Of a stretch of 64,000 nucleotides of DNA, positions 18,984-26,622 are shown in pieces. Source of the stretch: Mastigocoleus testarum BC008 (GTDB lineage Bacteria; Cyanobacteriota; Cyanobacteriia; Cyanobacteriales; Nostocaceae); assembly GCF_001456025.1 (NCBI RefSeq), contig NZ_LMTZ01000045.1, positions 95,528-159,527 of the forward strand. Direction: 5' to 3'. A program made the position numbers and the translations under genes. Every line of letters starts with the position of its first letter. Within the stretch, counting starts at the first letter, position 1. The notes beneath the pieces are model-generated. The model made no database searches and was not told where the DNA came from. It saw nothing but the letters and a program-made list of their open reading frames with translations.

Positions 18984-19538
18984 TAATTATTTTTTCTTTC
19001 TTTTTAACCTTAATCATCCTATTAACTGGGTTCTCATTAAAAGAACCCTTTTTTTATGCGTTTTTATAATGATGAAATTGAATGAAAATTCGGCGATTTT
19101 ATATAAATACACCGTTTGAGGATATTAACGATTTTTTATTTATAGTGTAAATCATCCGAAAAGGCGACTAAGAGAAAATACGAAGTACATTGATTTATAT
19201 CTAGTAATACTCCGCAGATTCTCGTTGGTGCAAGCCTACATCATGGGTTTAAAATACCTGTGGGTAAAGTGAAATTCCATTATCAACAACAAAAATAAAG
19301 TCATATTCACTTCTATATAGTTTATTATCTCATTTGCTAAATAAAATAATTTTCTGGGAAAAGTAAGCAACTATTTGATTGTGAATACGTCAAGATTATT
19401 TCATTATTTACCTATACTTTTAATTATATTTTACTTCAGCAAAAATATAATTTTCATTAGTTTAAAATGGAACATTTTATTTTGAGTATTGTCTGAATAA
19501 TTAACAGAATTAAACAGAATAAATTGGGGTTAAAATAA
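18984..19538. other. Intergenic region with terminator, otherwise empty
   Basis: Apart from the terminator at 19028-19055, this is AT-rich sequence with no ORF or repeat that I can support. It carries the promoter of the SLH gene. Confidence 0.4.
19028..19055 (+). terminator. Rho-independent terminator
   Basis: GGGTTCT and AGAACCC form a perfect 7-bp stem with loop CATTAAA, followed directly by seven T residues, 45 bp after the stop of the secreted-protein gene. Confidence 0.88.
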
Positions 19539-20780
19539 ATGTTTGGAAAATCTAGTTGGCAATCTAAATGTGCTGCAGTTATGGCAATTGGAATTACAGC
19601 CGGAAGTATTGCACCGTTAGTTGCTTCTGCACCTGCTTTGGCTCAATCTAATTTTTATGACGTTTCATCTAATTATTGGGCTGCAGAATTTATTCAAGAG
19701 TTAGCACGACGAGATGTCATTGCTGGATTTCCCGATGGTTCTTTTCGTCCAGAGCAACCAGTCACCCGAGCTCAATTCGCTGCAATGATTCGTAAAGCTT
19801 TCCAAAAAGCACCTGAACGTAGAGCAGTTAATTTCAACGACGTATCTAGAAATTATTGGGCTTACGGCGCAATTCAAGAAGCTTACACCACAGGTTTCTT
19901 GTCTGGATATCCCGGTAATCGCTTTGCACCCAATCAAAATATTCCTCGGGAACAGGTCTTAGTTTCCCTTGCTAACGGCTTAGATTACAGCCCAAGCAAT
20001 AGCTCAATCAACACGCTGCAGTACTACAATGATTCGTTTAATATTTCCAACTACGCTCGTCGTCCAATTGCTGCAGCAACAGAAAAACAAATAGTAGTTA
20101 ACTACCCTAACGTTCAGTCCCTCAATCCTAAAGCAACAGCAACAAGAGCCCAAGTTGCAGCTTTTATTTATCAAGCATTAGTTAGTAACAACCAAGCGTC
20201 AGCAATCTCCTCCCCCTACATCGTAGCTTTTAAATCATCTCCACCCACTCCTGTTGCAGTTACCATTCCTGCAGAAACCGTAATTCCTGTTAAATACGAC
20301 AAAGCAGAAAAAATTCTGGTGACAAAAGATGAGACTGCACCTTTGACGCTCACGGTATCTCAAAACGTAATTACAGATAGAGGAGATATTGTAATTCCTG
20401 CTGGTAGCCAAGTTATAGGAGAACTCAAGCCTGCTGAAGGTGGCTCCCAATTTGTAGCTCAAAAATTAGTTTTAACTTCTGGTCAAGAGTACAATATCGA
20501 TGCAAATTCAGAAGTGATTACTAAAACTGAAACAGTTAAAAAGGGCAGTAGACTTCGCTCCACCCTCAAAAATGCAGCCCTTGGTGCAGGTGCAGCAGCA
20601 GCGATCGCAGGAGTAACTGGCGATCGCGCAATAGCAACAGAAGAAGTCTTAGGTGGTGCTGCAGTTGGTAGCTTAGTTGGTCTTTTCTTTGGGAAAAAGA
20701 GTGTTGACCTGATTGTCATCGATCCAGATACTGACCTGCAAATGACAATTGAAGAACAGTTTGAAGTCTCATTGCGATGA
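19539..20780 (+). CDS. SLH-domain secreted protein
   Basis: A 413-aa protein. Signal peptide (cleavage near ASAPALAQS), then three S-layer-homology repeats: FYDVSSNYWAAEFIQ with FPDGSFRPEQPVTRAQF, FNDVSRNYWAYGAIQ with PGNRFAPNQNIPREQ, and a weaker third ending PKATATRAQVAAF (together about residues 38-225). The C-terminal 170 residues are a paralogue of the protein at 18312, including IVIPAGSQVIGELKPAEGGSQFVAQ and a Gly/Ala stretch. SLH repeats bind peptidoglycan-linked polymers or span the periplasm in cyanobacteria, so this looks like a wall- or outer-membrane-anchored version of its neighbour. The role is unknown. Confidence 0.82.
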   Translation: MFGKSSWQSKCAAVMAIGITAGSIAPLVASAPALAQSNFYDVSSNYWAAEFIQELARRDVIAGFPDGSFRPEQPVTRAQFAAMIRKAFQKAPERRAVNFNDVSRNYWAYGAIQEAYTTGFLSGYPGNRFAPNQNIPREQVLVSLANGLDYSPSNSSINTLQYYNDSFNISNYARRPIAAATEKQIVVNYPNVQSLNPKATATRAQVAAFIYQALVSNNQASAISSPYIVAFKSSPPTPVAVTIPAETVIPVKYDKAEKILVTKDETAPLTLTVSQNVITDRGDIVIPAGSQVIGELKPAEGGSQFVAQKLVLTSGQEYNIDANSEVITKTETVKKGSRLRSTLKNAALGAGAAAAIAGVTGDRAIATEEVLGGAAVGSLVGLFFGKKSVDLIVIDPDTDLQMTIEEQFEVSLR

Positions 20781-20810
20781 TTGTCTTGAAATTCAGGAAT
20801 CAGGACAGAA

Positions 20811-20868
20811 GTAATGAGTAATGAGTAACAAGTAGTAAGTAATGAGTAATAAGTAATGAGTAATGAGT
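20811..20868. repeat. STRR heptamer array (TAATGAG/TAATAAG)n
   Basis: About eight 7-bp units of TAATGAG, TAACAAG, TAGTAAG and TAATAAG type lie after the SLH gene. A short GC-rich module with GACGCTGTCGCGTCACGCTAAG follows near 20962-20990. Confidence 0.85.
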
Positions 20869-20997
20869 TTGGATTTATGAGATAGCTTTAGCTAATACAA
20901 ATGTATTATTATCCAGTGAATGCTTATAGATTATTGCATTAAGAACTTCCCAATCCCTATATGACGCTGTCGCGTCACGCTAAGCTAACGCCAATCC

Positions 20998-22317
20998 CTA
21001 ACCCCCAACAGACGGTAACCAAATTAAAAATGTAGTTCCAGGTTTGTCAGACAATGGGATTGCTGAGTTTAAAGCAGGGCTAAAAATCTGAATCTCGCCC
21101 TGCATTTGCTCTATCAATTGTTTGGCGATAGTTAAACCCAATCCCGTACCAGGAATTTCTGTTTCAGCTTGCGCTCCACGGTAACCACGTTCGCCAATAT
21201 GCTTTAGATCCATTTGCGAAATACCAGGACCATTGTCACTAATAGCTATTCCTTGAAAGCCGTCTTTTTCGTGACCTACTGTAATCGCAACCTTACCACC
21301 GGCAGGAGTATACTTCAAAGCATTGTCAATAATATTACTGAAAACTTCCGTTAGGGCTTTAGAGTTAGCATTTACAGGAGATAAATTGGCAGGTATTTCT
21401 GCCGTTAATCCCAAACCCCTCTCTTGAGCGATTGCACGGGCCGAAATCAGTAAAGGGTCTAATATATCTTCCAAGTAGCATTCACCCCCTTCCTCGCCCG
21501 CTCCGGGCAATAATAATGGCACATCTGAAGAAGGTTGTTGTACAGTTGCTTTCACTAAGACTTTATCCCCCGGCAACTTAGGAGCGACTATATCTGCTGT
21601 TGTAAGGTTAATAACCTCGTCAAAATGAACTAGTAATTCCCTTAGGCGATCGCTCTCCCGAATAATCGATGTGGCAACGTCTCTGTTTACATCCCCGGGA
21701 CGCAGGCGCTTGACCAATAGTTTGCCAAAAGTTCGTAATGCGGTAAGTGGATTGCGAAATTGATGCAGTAAATTGTCTAATAAATCCTGTTGCTTTTCCT
21801 GAAGGATTTGTTGTTGTTCTAGCTCAGAACGCAACCATGCTTGTCGACGATCCAAAATGCAGGCGATCGCCAGCGTTCTTGCAATTCTTTCAATCTCATC
21901 CCGTTCGCTATCTTTCCAGCCACGGTCATCTCTCACCGTCACAAATAACCCCATAATTGCATTTTCATGAACTAGGGGTAAAACAATTTGGTCGCCACGA
22001 AATAAATATTCTTCCTGGGAGTGGCAATTCTCTTCATCTCCTCCCTTAGATTCTTGCGGAACTGAAATTAATTCTTGTACACCTGTTAATAGCTTCTGAT
22101 TCAGATTGGGCAAAACTTTATTTTTATCGCTTTGTTGCCATAATCCTGTCTCTGGATAAACTGCAATTGGTACTAATTTAGCTTCGCTTATTGAAGAGGC
22201 TTCTACCAATTCTTGGGTCAAATACACTATGCTCAAAGACGCTCCCAGCCCTTGGGCTAACAGTGCCATCTGCTCTCTACAAAGAGCCACATACTCAGAA
22301 CTGGCGGTGCTTAACAT
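20998..22317 (-). CDS. GAF sensor histidine kinase
   Basis: A 439-aa protein from the ATG at 22317; an upstream in-frame TTG at 22341 would add eight residues. A GAF-like sensor domain spans about residues 10-165, followed by a coiled coil and HisKA with LHQFRNPLTALRTFGKLL (His near 185). HATPase motifs are NIIDNALKYTP, ISDNGPGIS and GTGLGLTIAKQL. It lacks membrane segments, so it should be a soluble kinase. No response regulator gene is adjacent. It is divergent from the DUF3155 gene. Confidence 0.9.
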   Translation of the reverse strand: MLSTASSEYVALCREQMALLAQGLGASLSIVYLTQELVEASSISEAKLVPIAVYPETGLWQQSDKNKVLPNLNQKLLTGVQELISVPQESKGGDEENCHSQEEYLFRGDQIVLPLVHENAIMGLFVTVRDDRGWKDSERDEIERIARTLAIACILDRRQAWLRSELEQQQILQEKQQDLLDNLLHQFRNPLTALRTFGKLLVKRLRPGDVNRDVATSIIRESDRLRELLVHFDEVINLTTADIVAPKLPGDKVLVKATVQQPSSDVPLLLPGAGEEGGECYLEDILDPLLISARAIAQERGLGLTAEIPANLSPVNANSKALTEVFSNIIDNALKYTPAGGKVAITVGHEKDGFQGIAISDNGPGISQMDLKHIGERGYRGAQAETEIPGTGLGLTIAKQLIEQMQGEIQIFSPALNSAIPLSDKPGTTFLIWLPSVGG

Positions 22318-22573
22318 TTTGTAACGCTTACTTGCAATCAATAACTAGAAAAATAAAATCTATTTGTTTTTCTCTTCCTATAAAGATTAATTAAACCACT
22401 GAAAGTTATGCATTCCCCAAATGTATTATATATCGATATTCTAATGGTTTATATTCGTTTAAAGATATTATTTCTATGGTATGCAAAAGTTAAAAGCAGT
22501 TGATTTTTAGGTTTAAAACTTTTATAATTACGACGGGTTTTGTAGCTATCACTACAATCTATTAAGCTTGAAA

Positions 22574-22580
22574 GAGGAGG
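22574..22580 (+). promoter_or_regulatory. Ribosome-binding site that fixes a TTG start
   Basis: GAGGAGG lies eight bases before TTG at 22589. An in-frame TTG at 22568 lies before the site and cannot use it, so 22589 is the better start for the DUF3155 protein. Confidence 0.75.
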
Positions 22581-22588
22581 AAAATAGG

Positions 22589-22912
22589 TTGGCTAGGAGA
22601 CGCAAGCGCAAGAGTCGTCGTCGCCAAGAAGGACGTCGTATTTTAGAGAATGTGCCTCAGTTTAGCATAGAGAGTGGCGATGATAAGCCTGTAACAGCAG
22701 CAAGAAAATTTATTCAAGCAGAAGGTATTGTCCCACCAGCTTTGTTACTTGTAAAGCGTAATGAGCATACAACCGATCGTTATTTTTGGGCAGAAAAAGG
22801 ACTGTTCGGTGCTCAATACGTTGAGGAAAACCACTTTTTATTTCCTAGTTTGAGGACATTAGAGGAGGATTCTACTCGAGAAATGCTAGCTGTTGTAGCT
22901 GCTGCTCGTTAG
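22589..22912 (+). CDS. DUF3155 family protein
   Basis: A 107-aa protein starting at TTG. The N-terminus is very basic (LARRRKRKSRRRQEGRRIL), followed by a conserved part with TAARKFIQAEGI and TTDRYFWAEKGLFGAQYVEENHFLFPSL. I recognise this as the cyanobacterial DUF3155 family, function unknown. The basic head suggests nucleic-acid contact, which is inference. It starts a single-gene unit divergent from the GAF kinase. Confidence 0.8.
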   Translation: MARRRKRKSRRRQEGRRILENVPQFSIESGDDKPVTAARKFIQAEGIVPPALLLVKRNEHTTDRYFWAEKGLFGAQYVEENHFLFPSLRTLEEDSTREMLAVVAAAR

Positions 22913-23410
22913 TTAAAGGGGTTGATAATTTTATTTATTTTTATCTCTCCTTTAGAGTTTGAATACAGTTCTTAAAAACTATTAACTGGCAAAAGTGATT
23001 AGTTTGCATCTAAAATTCAGATTTTTTTAAACTTTTTTGCAGGATTGCCAGTAAATTACTTCCTTAATGAGTTAAGGGCAATTTTGACTACCCTCAACTG
23101 CCGTTTTGTTACGGGGTAGATTTTTACACAAAAGAATGCACCAAACAATTGCAATGAAGCAAATTATCCCAAGTAAAGCGTTGGTATATCATCCACGATA
23201 TTGCCTGGGATAATTTGTTGTAAATGCTTCCGAGCTATCCTAACCTTAGTATGCTCGTCTTGTCACTAAGTGTACTCTTTCAAGAAAGATTGTTTTTCTC
23301 CACGATATTACATCGTGGAGATTCATAAAGTTTTTGTTTGTAATTCTCCCAACTTTCTGTCTTTAAGAACTGAAACTCAAACTCGCAGGCTTGTTACGAA
23401 CAGTGTTGAG
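22913..23410. other. Convergent intergenic region with two inverted repeats
   Basis: It holds a 12-bp perfect inverted repeat (CAAATTATCCCA at 23160-23171 with TGGGATAATTTG at 23206-23217) and a 10-bp hairpin at 23297-23321. No gene was seen. Confidence 0.6.
23297..23321. terminator. Strong hairpin between convergent genes
   Basis: TCTCCACGAT and ATCGTGGAGA form a perfect 10-bp stem with a five-base loop. It is preceded by TTTTT on the plus strand and lies between convergent genes, so a terminator is likely, but the T-run is not directly after the stem on either strand. The motif CCACGATATT also occurs at 23193-23202. Confidence 0.5.
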
Positions 23411-23941
23411 TTATTCAACAGTCTTTAACTGTAATGTCCGCTGTAACTCTATGAGTTCATCTCGGTGGGCTATTACAGTTATTTTGCTTGGGAATTTTTG
23501 TTTGCTATCGCTTGCTTCCAGTCGAAGCAAAACATTCTCAAGCTTTTTAGCTTTTTTCCAATAAAATATACCGCTTGCAGGTGAAAGTAAGACTATCCCC
23601 AAAAAAGCAATACTGAAGCGGGGGAAAAGCTGTGATAAAACCAGCGAGATACACAGTAAACCAATTGCTGACAATAGCGTGAGAAAGATAGCTAGAAACC
23701 AGCTTGGTCTAACAAAGCCAGTCATGGTCACTTGGTTCGCTTGCGGGTCCACCGCTGTCACTCGGTAAGACCTCGCTTTAAAATAATCCTGCAACTGAGG
23801 CATTAAAGTAGCTTCATCTTTTTCTGATGCCAGTTGTGCTGTTTGTGTCCGGTCTTTAGTCGATGCACGAATAAAGAAGAATTGACCGACACAGAGCAAT
23901 AAGGTTAGCAACAACGTAGATGGCAGGATAGGGGTATCCAT
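23411..23941 (-). CDS. Cofactor assembly of complex C subunit B-like protein (CCB2/CCB4 family)
   Basis: A 176-aa protein with an N-terminal membrane segment (ILPSTLLLTLLLCVGQFFFIRAS), a soluble part with LQDYFKARSYRVTAVDPQANQVTMTGFVRPS, and two further membrane segments (about residues 82-125). A C-terminal soluble tail follows. I recognise the CCB2/CCB4 pattern (Pfam CCB2_CCB4); these proteins help attach heme ci covalently to cytochrome b6 in the b6f complex. It lies 52 bp downstream of a PadR regulator gene on the same strand, so the two may be co-transcribed. Confidence 0.72.
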   Translation of the reverse strand: MDTPILPSTLLLTLLLCVGQFFFIRASTKDRTQTAQLASEKDEATLMPQLQDYFKARSYRVTAVDPQANQVTMTGFVRPSWFLAIFLTLLSAIGLLCISLVLSQLFPRFSIAFLGIVLLSPASGIFYWKKAKKLENVLLRLEASDSKQKFPSKITVIAHRDELIELQRTLQLKTVE

Positions 23942-23993
23942 GGCTAATTATTAGTTCCGTAATGGAGGCGACTTGTTCATTATTAATTATTGG

Positions 23994-24341
23994 CTAATTT
24001 GTCCTCTTACTGATGTACTGTTGCCATAGATTCGCTAAGTCTTGTGCTTGAGTTTGCCACTGGGGAGAAACTTGGTACATCCGTCGAGGACGTCCGCGTC
24101 CCTCGAGTTTTTTCCAATAACCGGTGATAGCCTTTTCGTCTTCCAAAAATTTGATTGCACTATAAAGCACTGTATCTGAAAGTCGATAGGTCGTATATTC
24201 GGTTTCTAATTTTTGGATCAACTCGGTTCCGTACGACTCTCCTTGTAGCAAAACATACAAGATATAACAGACTGCTAGTTCTTGACAAAGATAAGTTGGC
24301 GGAGGATTCTCAAAGTACTGATATATATCCTCAAGTCTCAT
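23994..24341 (-). CDS. PadR family transcriptional regulator
   Basis: A 115-aa protein with the PadR winged helix. Seen: LAVCYILYVLLQGESYGTELIQKLE, a recognition-helix region RLSDTVLYSAIKFLEDEKAI, and the wing GYWKKLEGRGRPRRMYQVSP (Y/W-x-x-x-x-G-R-G-R-P-R-x-x-Y). PadR proteins usually repress small-molecule-responsive promoters. The gene precedes the CCB2/4-like gene by 52 bp. The target is unknown. Confidence 0.88.
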   Translation of the reverse strand: MRLEDIYQYFENPPPTYLCQELAVCYILYVLLQGESYGTELIQKLETEYTTYRLSDTVLYSAIKFLEDEKAITGYWKKLEGRGRPRRMYQVSPQWQTQAQDLANLWQQYISKRTN

Positions 24342-25233
24342 GGTTAATGAATGGCTAAAAAATATGCCCGATAATTGAGCCTAAATCTCGATTGTGAGTA
24401 TATAGTGCAATCCCTCAATAAGTAAGTGTATAACGCTACTTAAACTGAATTGCCAAACCACAAACGAAATAAAGTAATGTTTACACTAACACCTTAGGGA
24501 AAGATTAGGCAGCACAGGGGCTCTAAGAGTATACAATTACTCAACCTATAGGCTGCATGTGAGGAGCATTTGCTGACAGCAGCATTGCTACCGTCTGTGT
24601 GTCGAGTGATGCCGAGCGTGTGAGGACTGCCTAAGCATAAAATGGCACCTAAGCAATTTTAAAGGCAAAATGCGTTTTTTTACATAAAAATTAACAAATA
24701 CTTTGTTTGACGGTAATTATCCCAGTATTAGTGGTTAAAGATGAAGCATCTTTAGCCAGTTATTTCAAAGTACTTGTACTTAAGCCTTTGTTAGCTAGAC
24801 TTCTCATACCTACACTTGCTGCAGTGTAAATATTTTTTTGATGTCAGCAGGGTGTAACCCCTCACTGAGGTATTTGAGTTGATATCAAACGATTGTAGAT
24901 AATTTGCAGCTTAATGGTTATATACAAAATTTTCAAAAAAAATAATTTAGATATAATTTACTCCCTTACCGATGTGATTTATGAAGTTTTACTTCCTATG
25001 GTGGTCTTACCTCAATGGTAATAAACTAATGCAAAAGGATTGTTGGAACTGAGCTAGCCGCAAATATCATGCAAGCAGAGTGTTTAATCTGGCTTGTATC
25101 GAGTTTAGGTTAATCAATTCAAACATAATTATCAGTATTAATCACAGATTCTGCGTACTTGAAATATTATTAGAGCAATGTGATAAGTGTCATAGTGAAT
25201 TTATCAAACGCCTAGCGCGTGGACGATCAATAT
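24342..25233. other. Long intergenic region rich in hairpins
   Basis: No ORF was supported. GGCTGCATGTGAGG (24551) and a related GCGTGTGAGGACTGCC (about 24616-24631) flank a GC-richer patch. Hairpins follow at 24733-24757 (11 bp, loop AAG), 24768-24781 and 24811-24828, the last with a T-run. A small RNA is possible (see separate entry). Confidence 0.5.
24700..24839 (+). ncRNA. Candidate small RNA ending in a terminator
   Basis: GGTTAAAGATG/CATCTTTAGCC form an 11-bp hairpin (24733-24757, one G-T pair). AAGTAC-TT-GTACTT follows at 24768-24781. TACACT/AGTGTA at 24811-24828 is followed within two bases by TATTTTTTT. This resembles a short structured transcript with an intrinsic terminator, unrelated to the minus-strand PadR gene. 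No known family was recognised and no promoter was confirmed. Confidence 0.3.
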
Positions 25234-25815
25234 ATGTCAGATAAGTCCGATACCCAATCCTCTTCTACGAACATCCGCTCAATCGGTCAAACGTTTCGCC
25301 TTACTGGTTGGATTAGTTTTTGGACTCAGTTGGTGCTAGGTGTCGTAGCGGGAGGAATTTTATTGTTTGCTATTTTCAGTCAGAGAACTGGAGGTAGAAA
25401 CAGCAATCCAGGCACCGGCTTTGGTATATTTTTGGCTGTTAGTGGACTAATTGCTTTGATTGGGGGGATAGTTGTCGCTTTTCGTTATACGCGAATTGGC
25501 AGAGACCTTTTATCTCCTAATCCTGTCAACCGTCCGCGCAAAGCTGAAACAGTTCAAGTTTTACGCTTGGGGATGATAGTGCATTTTGTCGGCATGCTGT
25601 TAACTTTGTTTGGCGCACAAGCCATTGTGGGAACTTTATTAACTAAATCCCTCACCTCACAGCAAATAGGTACTGGAATTATTGCTCAAGCCGACCCAAG
25701 TCGTTTTATTCAACCTTTGGATATTTTTGTCGTTCAAGCAAATACTAATACGGTCACAGCCCATTTTGCTGGGCTAGTGGCTTCGGTTTGGTTGCTTAAC
25801 CGCATAACCCGGTAG
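25234..25815 (+). CDS. DUF3611 family membrane protein (TIC21-like)
   Basis: A 193-aa protein from the ATG at 25234 (MSDKSDTQSS); an in-frame GTG at 25219 is an alternative. Four membrane segments are seen: WISFWTQLVLGVVAGGILLFAIF, GIFLAVSGLIALIGGIVVAF, LGMIVHFVGMLLTLFGAQAIVG and the C-terminal AHFAGLVASVWLLN. This is the DUF3611 family shared by cyanobacteria and plastids; plant members (TIC21/PIC1) are linked to protein import or iron transport in the inner envelope. The bacterial role is not settled. The gene is single and has its own terminator. Confidence 0.8.
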   Translation: MSDKSDTQSSSTNIRSIGQTFRLTGWISFWTQLVLGVVAGGILLFAIFSQRTGGRNSNPGTGFGIFLAVSGLIALIGGIVVAFRYTRIGRDLLSPNPVNRPRKAETVQVLRLGMIVHFVGMLLTLFGAQAIVGTLLTKSLTSQQIGTGIIAQADPSRFIQPLDIFVVQANTNTVTAHFAGLVASVWLLNRITR

Positions 25816-26335
25816 GTGGATTAAGGAAAATATCTATAAATTCACCACTAATCAAAATATGTCGATAAAAACATTGGTACTAAAATATGAGTACTAAAAA
25901 TCGGGAAAATAAATCGATTTTTGTAAAACTGAGTAAATTCTAAAATTAATGAATACAAAGGAGAATCTAGACAATAAATAGATTTTCCTTTTTTATTTAT
26001 TTACCCAACCGATTAGCTTTTTGGGTTCTAGCATCCTTCAGACAATCTTTGGAAACAAATCTGGATTTTTAGGGGTTAGGAAGAGTTTTGGAATTTATGG
26101 AAATTTTGAGGGGAATTCCAACAACTACATAAGGGATATCAAGATATGATATTAGATTTGGGTTAATTACCCCCTTTAAGAATGAGAGGGGAGGTGTGGG
26201 AAGTGTGGGAAAATCCCAAACAATATAAAAGGGTTTTTAAAATCGGATTTGGCATGACTAAAGAGAAGATAGCAGGAAAATTACCCCATAACTACAAATA
26301 GAAAGAAAATATCAAGTAAATGCAGGAAGATGATA
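25816..26335. other. Intergenic region before the tnpB element
   Basis: A terminator lies at 25957-25994. The remainder, up to the element's left hairpin, has no gene, repeat or structure that I can support. Confidence 0.4.
25957..25994 (+). terminator. Rho-independent terminator after the DUF3611 gene
   Basis: AAAGGAGAATCTA pairs with TAGATTTTCCTTT over 13 positions (one G-T pair) around a nine-base loop and runs into TTTTTT. It lies about 140 bp after the stop codon. Confidence 0.8.
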
Positions 26336-26358
26336 ACCCCTCTGTTTTAACGAGGGGT
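26336..26358. repeat. Left-end hairpin of the IS605-type element
   Basis: ACCCCTC and GAGGGGT form a 7-bp stem around loop TGTTTTAAC. It may also end transcription of the minus-strand regulator gene, whose stop is 22 bp away. Confidence 0.7.
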
Positions 26359-26379
26359 GGAAATCTGACACGGCAAGAT

Positions 26380-26565
26380 TTATCTTACTGTGTCTCTTAT
26401 CCATCGTTCAACGTATTCGCTAATGCTTATACCTTTCTCTTTTGCTCTCCTTTTTAAATCATTCCAAGCCGTAGGCGTCAAATATATTGCGTGTTGTTGC
26501 TTGATTTCGTCGTAGTAATAAGGAGTATCTTTTAATCCTTTTTGACCTTTTCTTGTGAACATCAT
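26380..26565 (-). CDS. Ribbon-helix-helix (CopG/Arc-like) small protein
   Basis: A 61-aa protein starting at tandem ATGs (26565, 26562). The C-terminal 35 residues fit a ribbon-helix-helix: strand HAIYLTP, helix TAWNDLKRRAKEKG, turn IS, then helix ISEYVERWIRDTVR. Such proteins bind DNA as dimers, often at palindromes. A perfect palindrome lies 15 bp before its start, between it and divergent tnpB, so control of both genes is a natural guess. The N-terminal 25 residues have no recognised motif. It belongs to the IS605-type element. Confidence 0.72.
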   Translation of the reverse strand: MMFTRKGQKGLKDTPYYYDEIKQQHAIYLTPTAWNDLKRRAKEKGISISEYVERWIRDTVR

Positions 26566-26579
26566 CTAGCTCCACGTGC

Positions 26580-26597
26580 TAACCTAAGCGTAGGTTA
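26580..26597. promoter_or_regulatory. Candidate operator between the RHH gene and tnpB
   Basis: TAACCTA-AGCG-TAGGTTA is a perfect 7-bp inverted repeat with a four-base spacer. It lies in the 57-bp divergent promoter space, between the RHH start codon and the tnpB ribosome site. Its size fits a dimeric ribbon-helix-helix site. It could also be only an mRNA hairpin in the tnpB leader. Confidence 0.45.
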
Positions 26598-26605
26598 ACA
26601 AAGCT

Positions 26606-26615
26606 AAGGAGGTGA
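26606..26615 (+). promoter_or_regulatory. Full-consensus Shine-Dalgarno site for tnpB
   Basis: AAGGAGGTGA matches the anti-Shine-Dalgarno sequence over its whole length and sits seven bases before a TTG start. It sets the tnpB start at 26623. Confidence 0.8.
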
Positions 26616-26622
26616 GTCAAAA

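Noticed and set aside
24540..24640. Yfr1 small RNA
   Set aside because: The conserved ACTCCTCACAC motif of Yfr1 is not present on either strand here.
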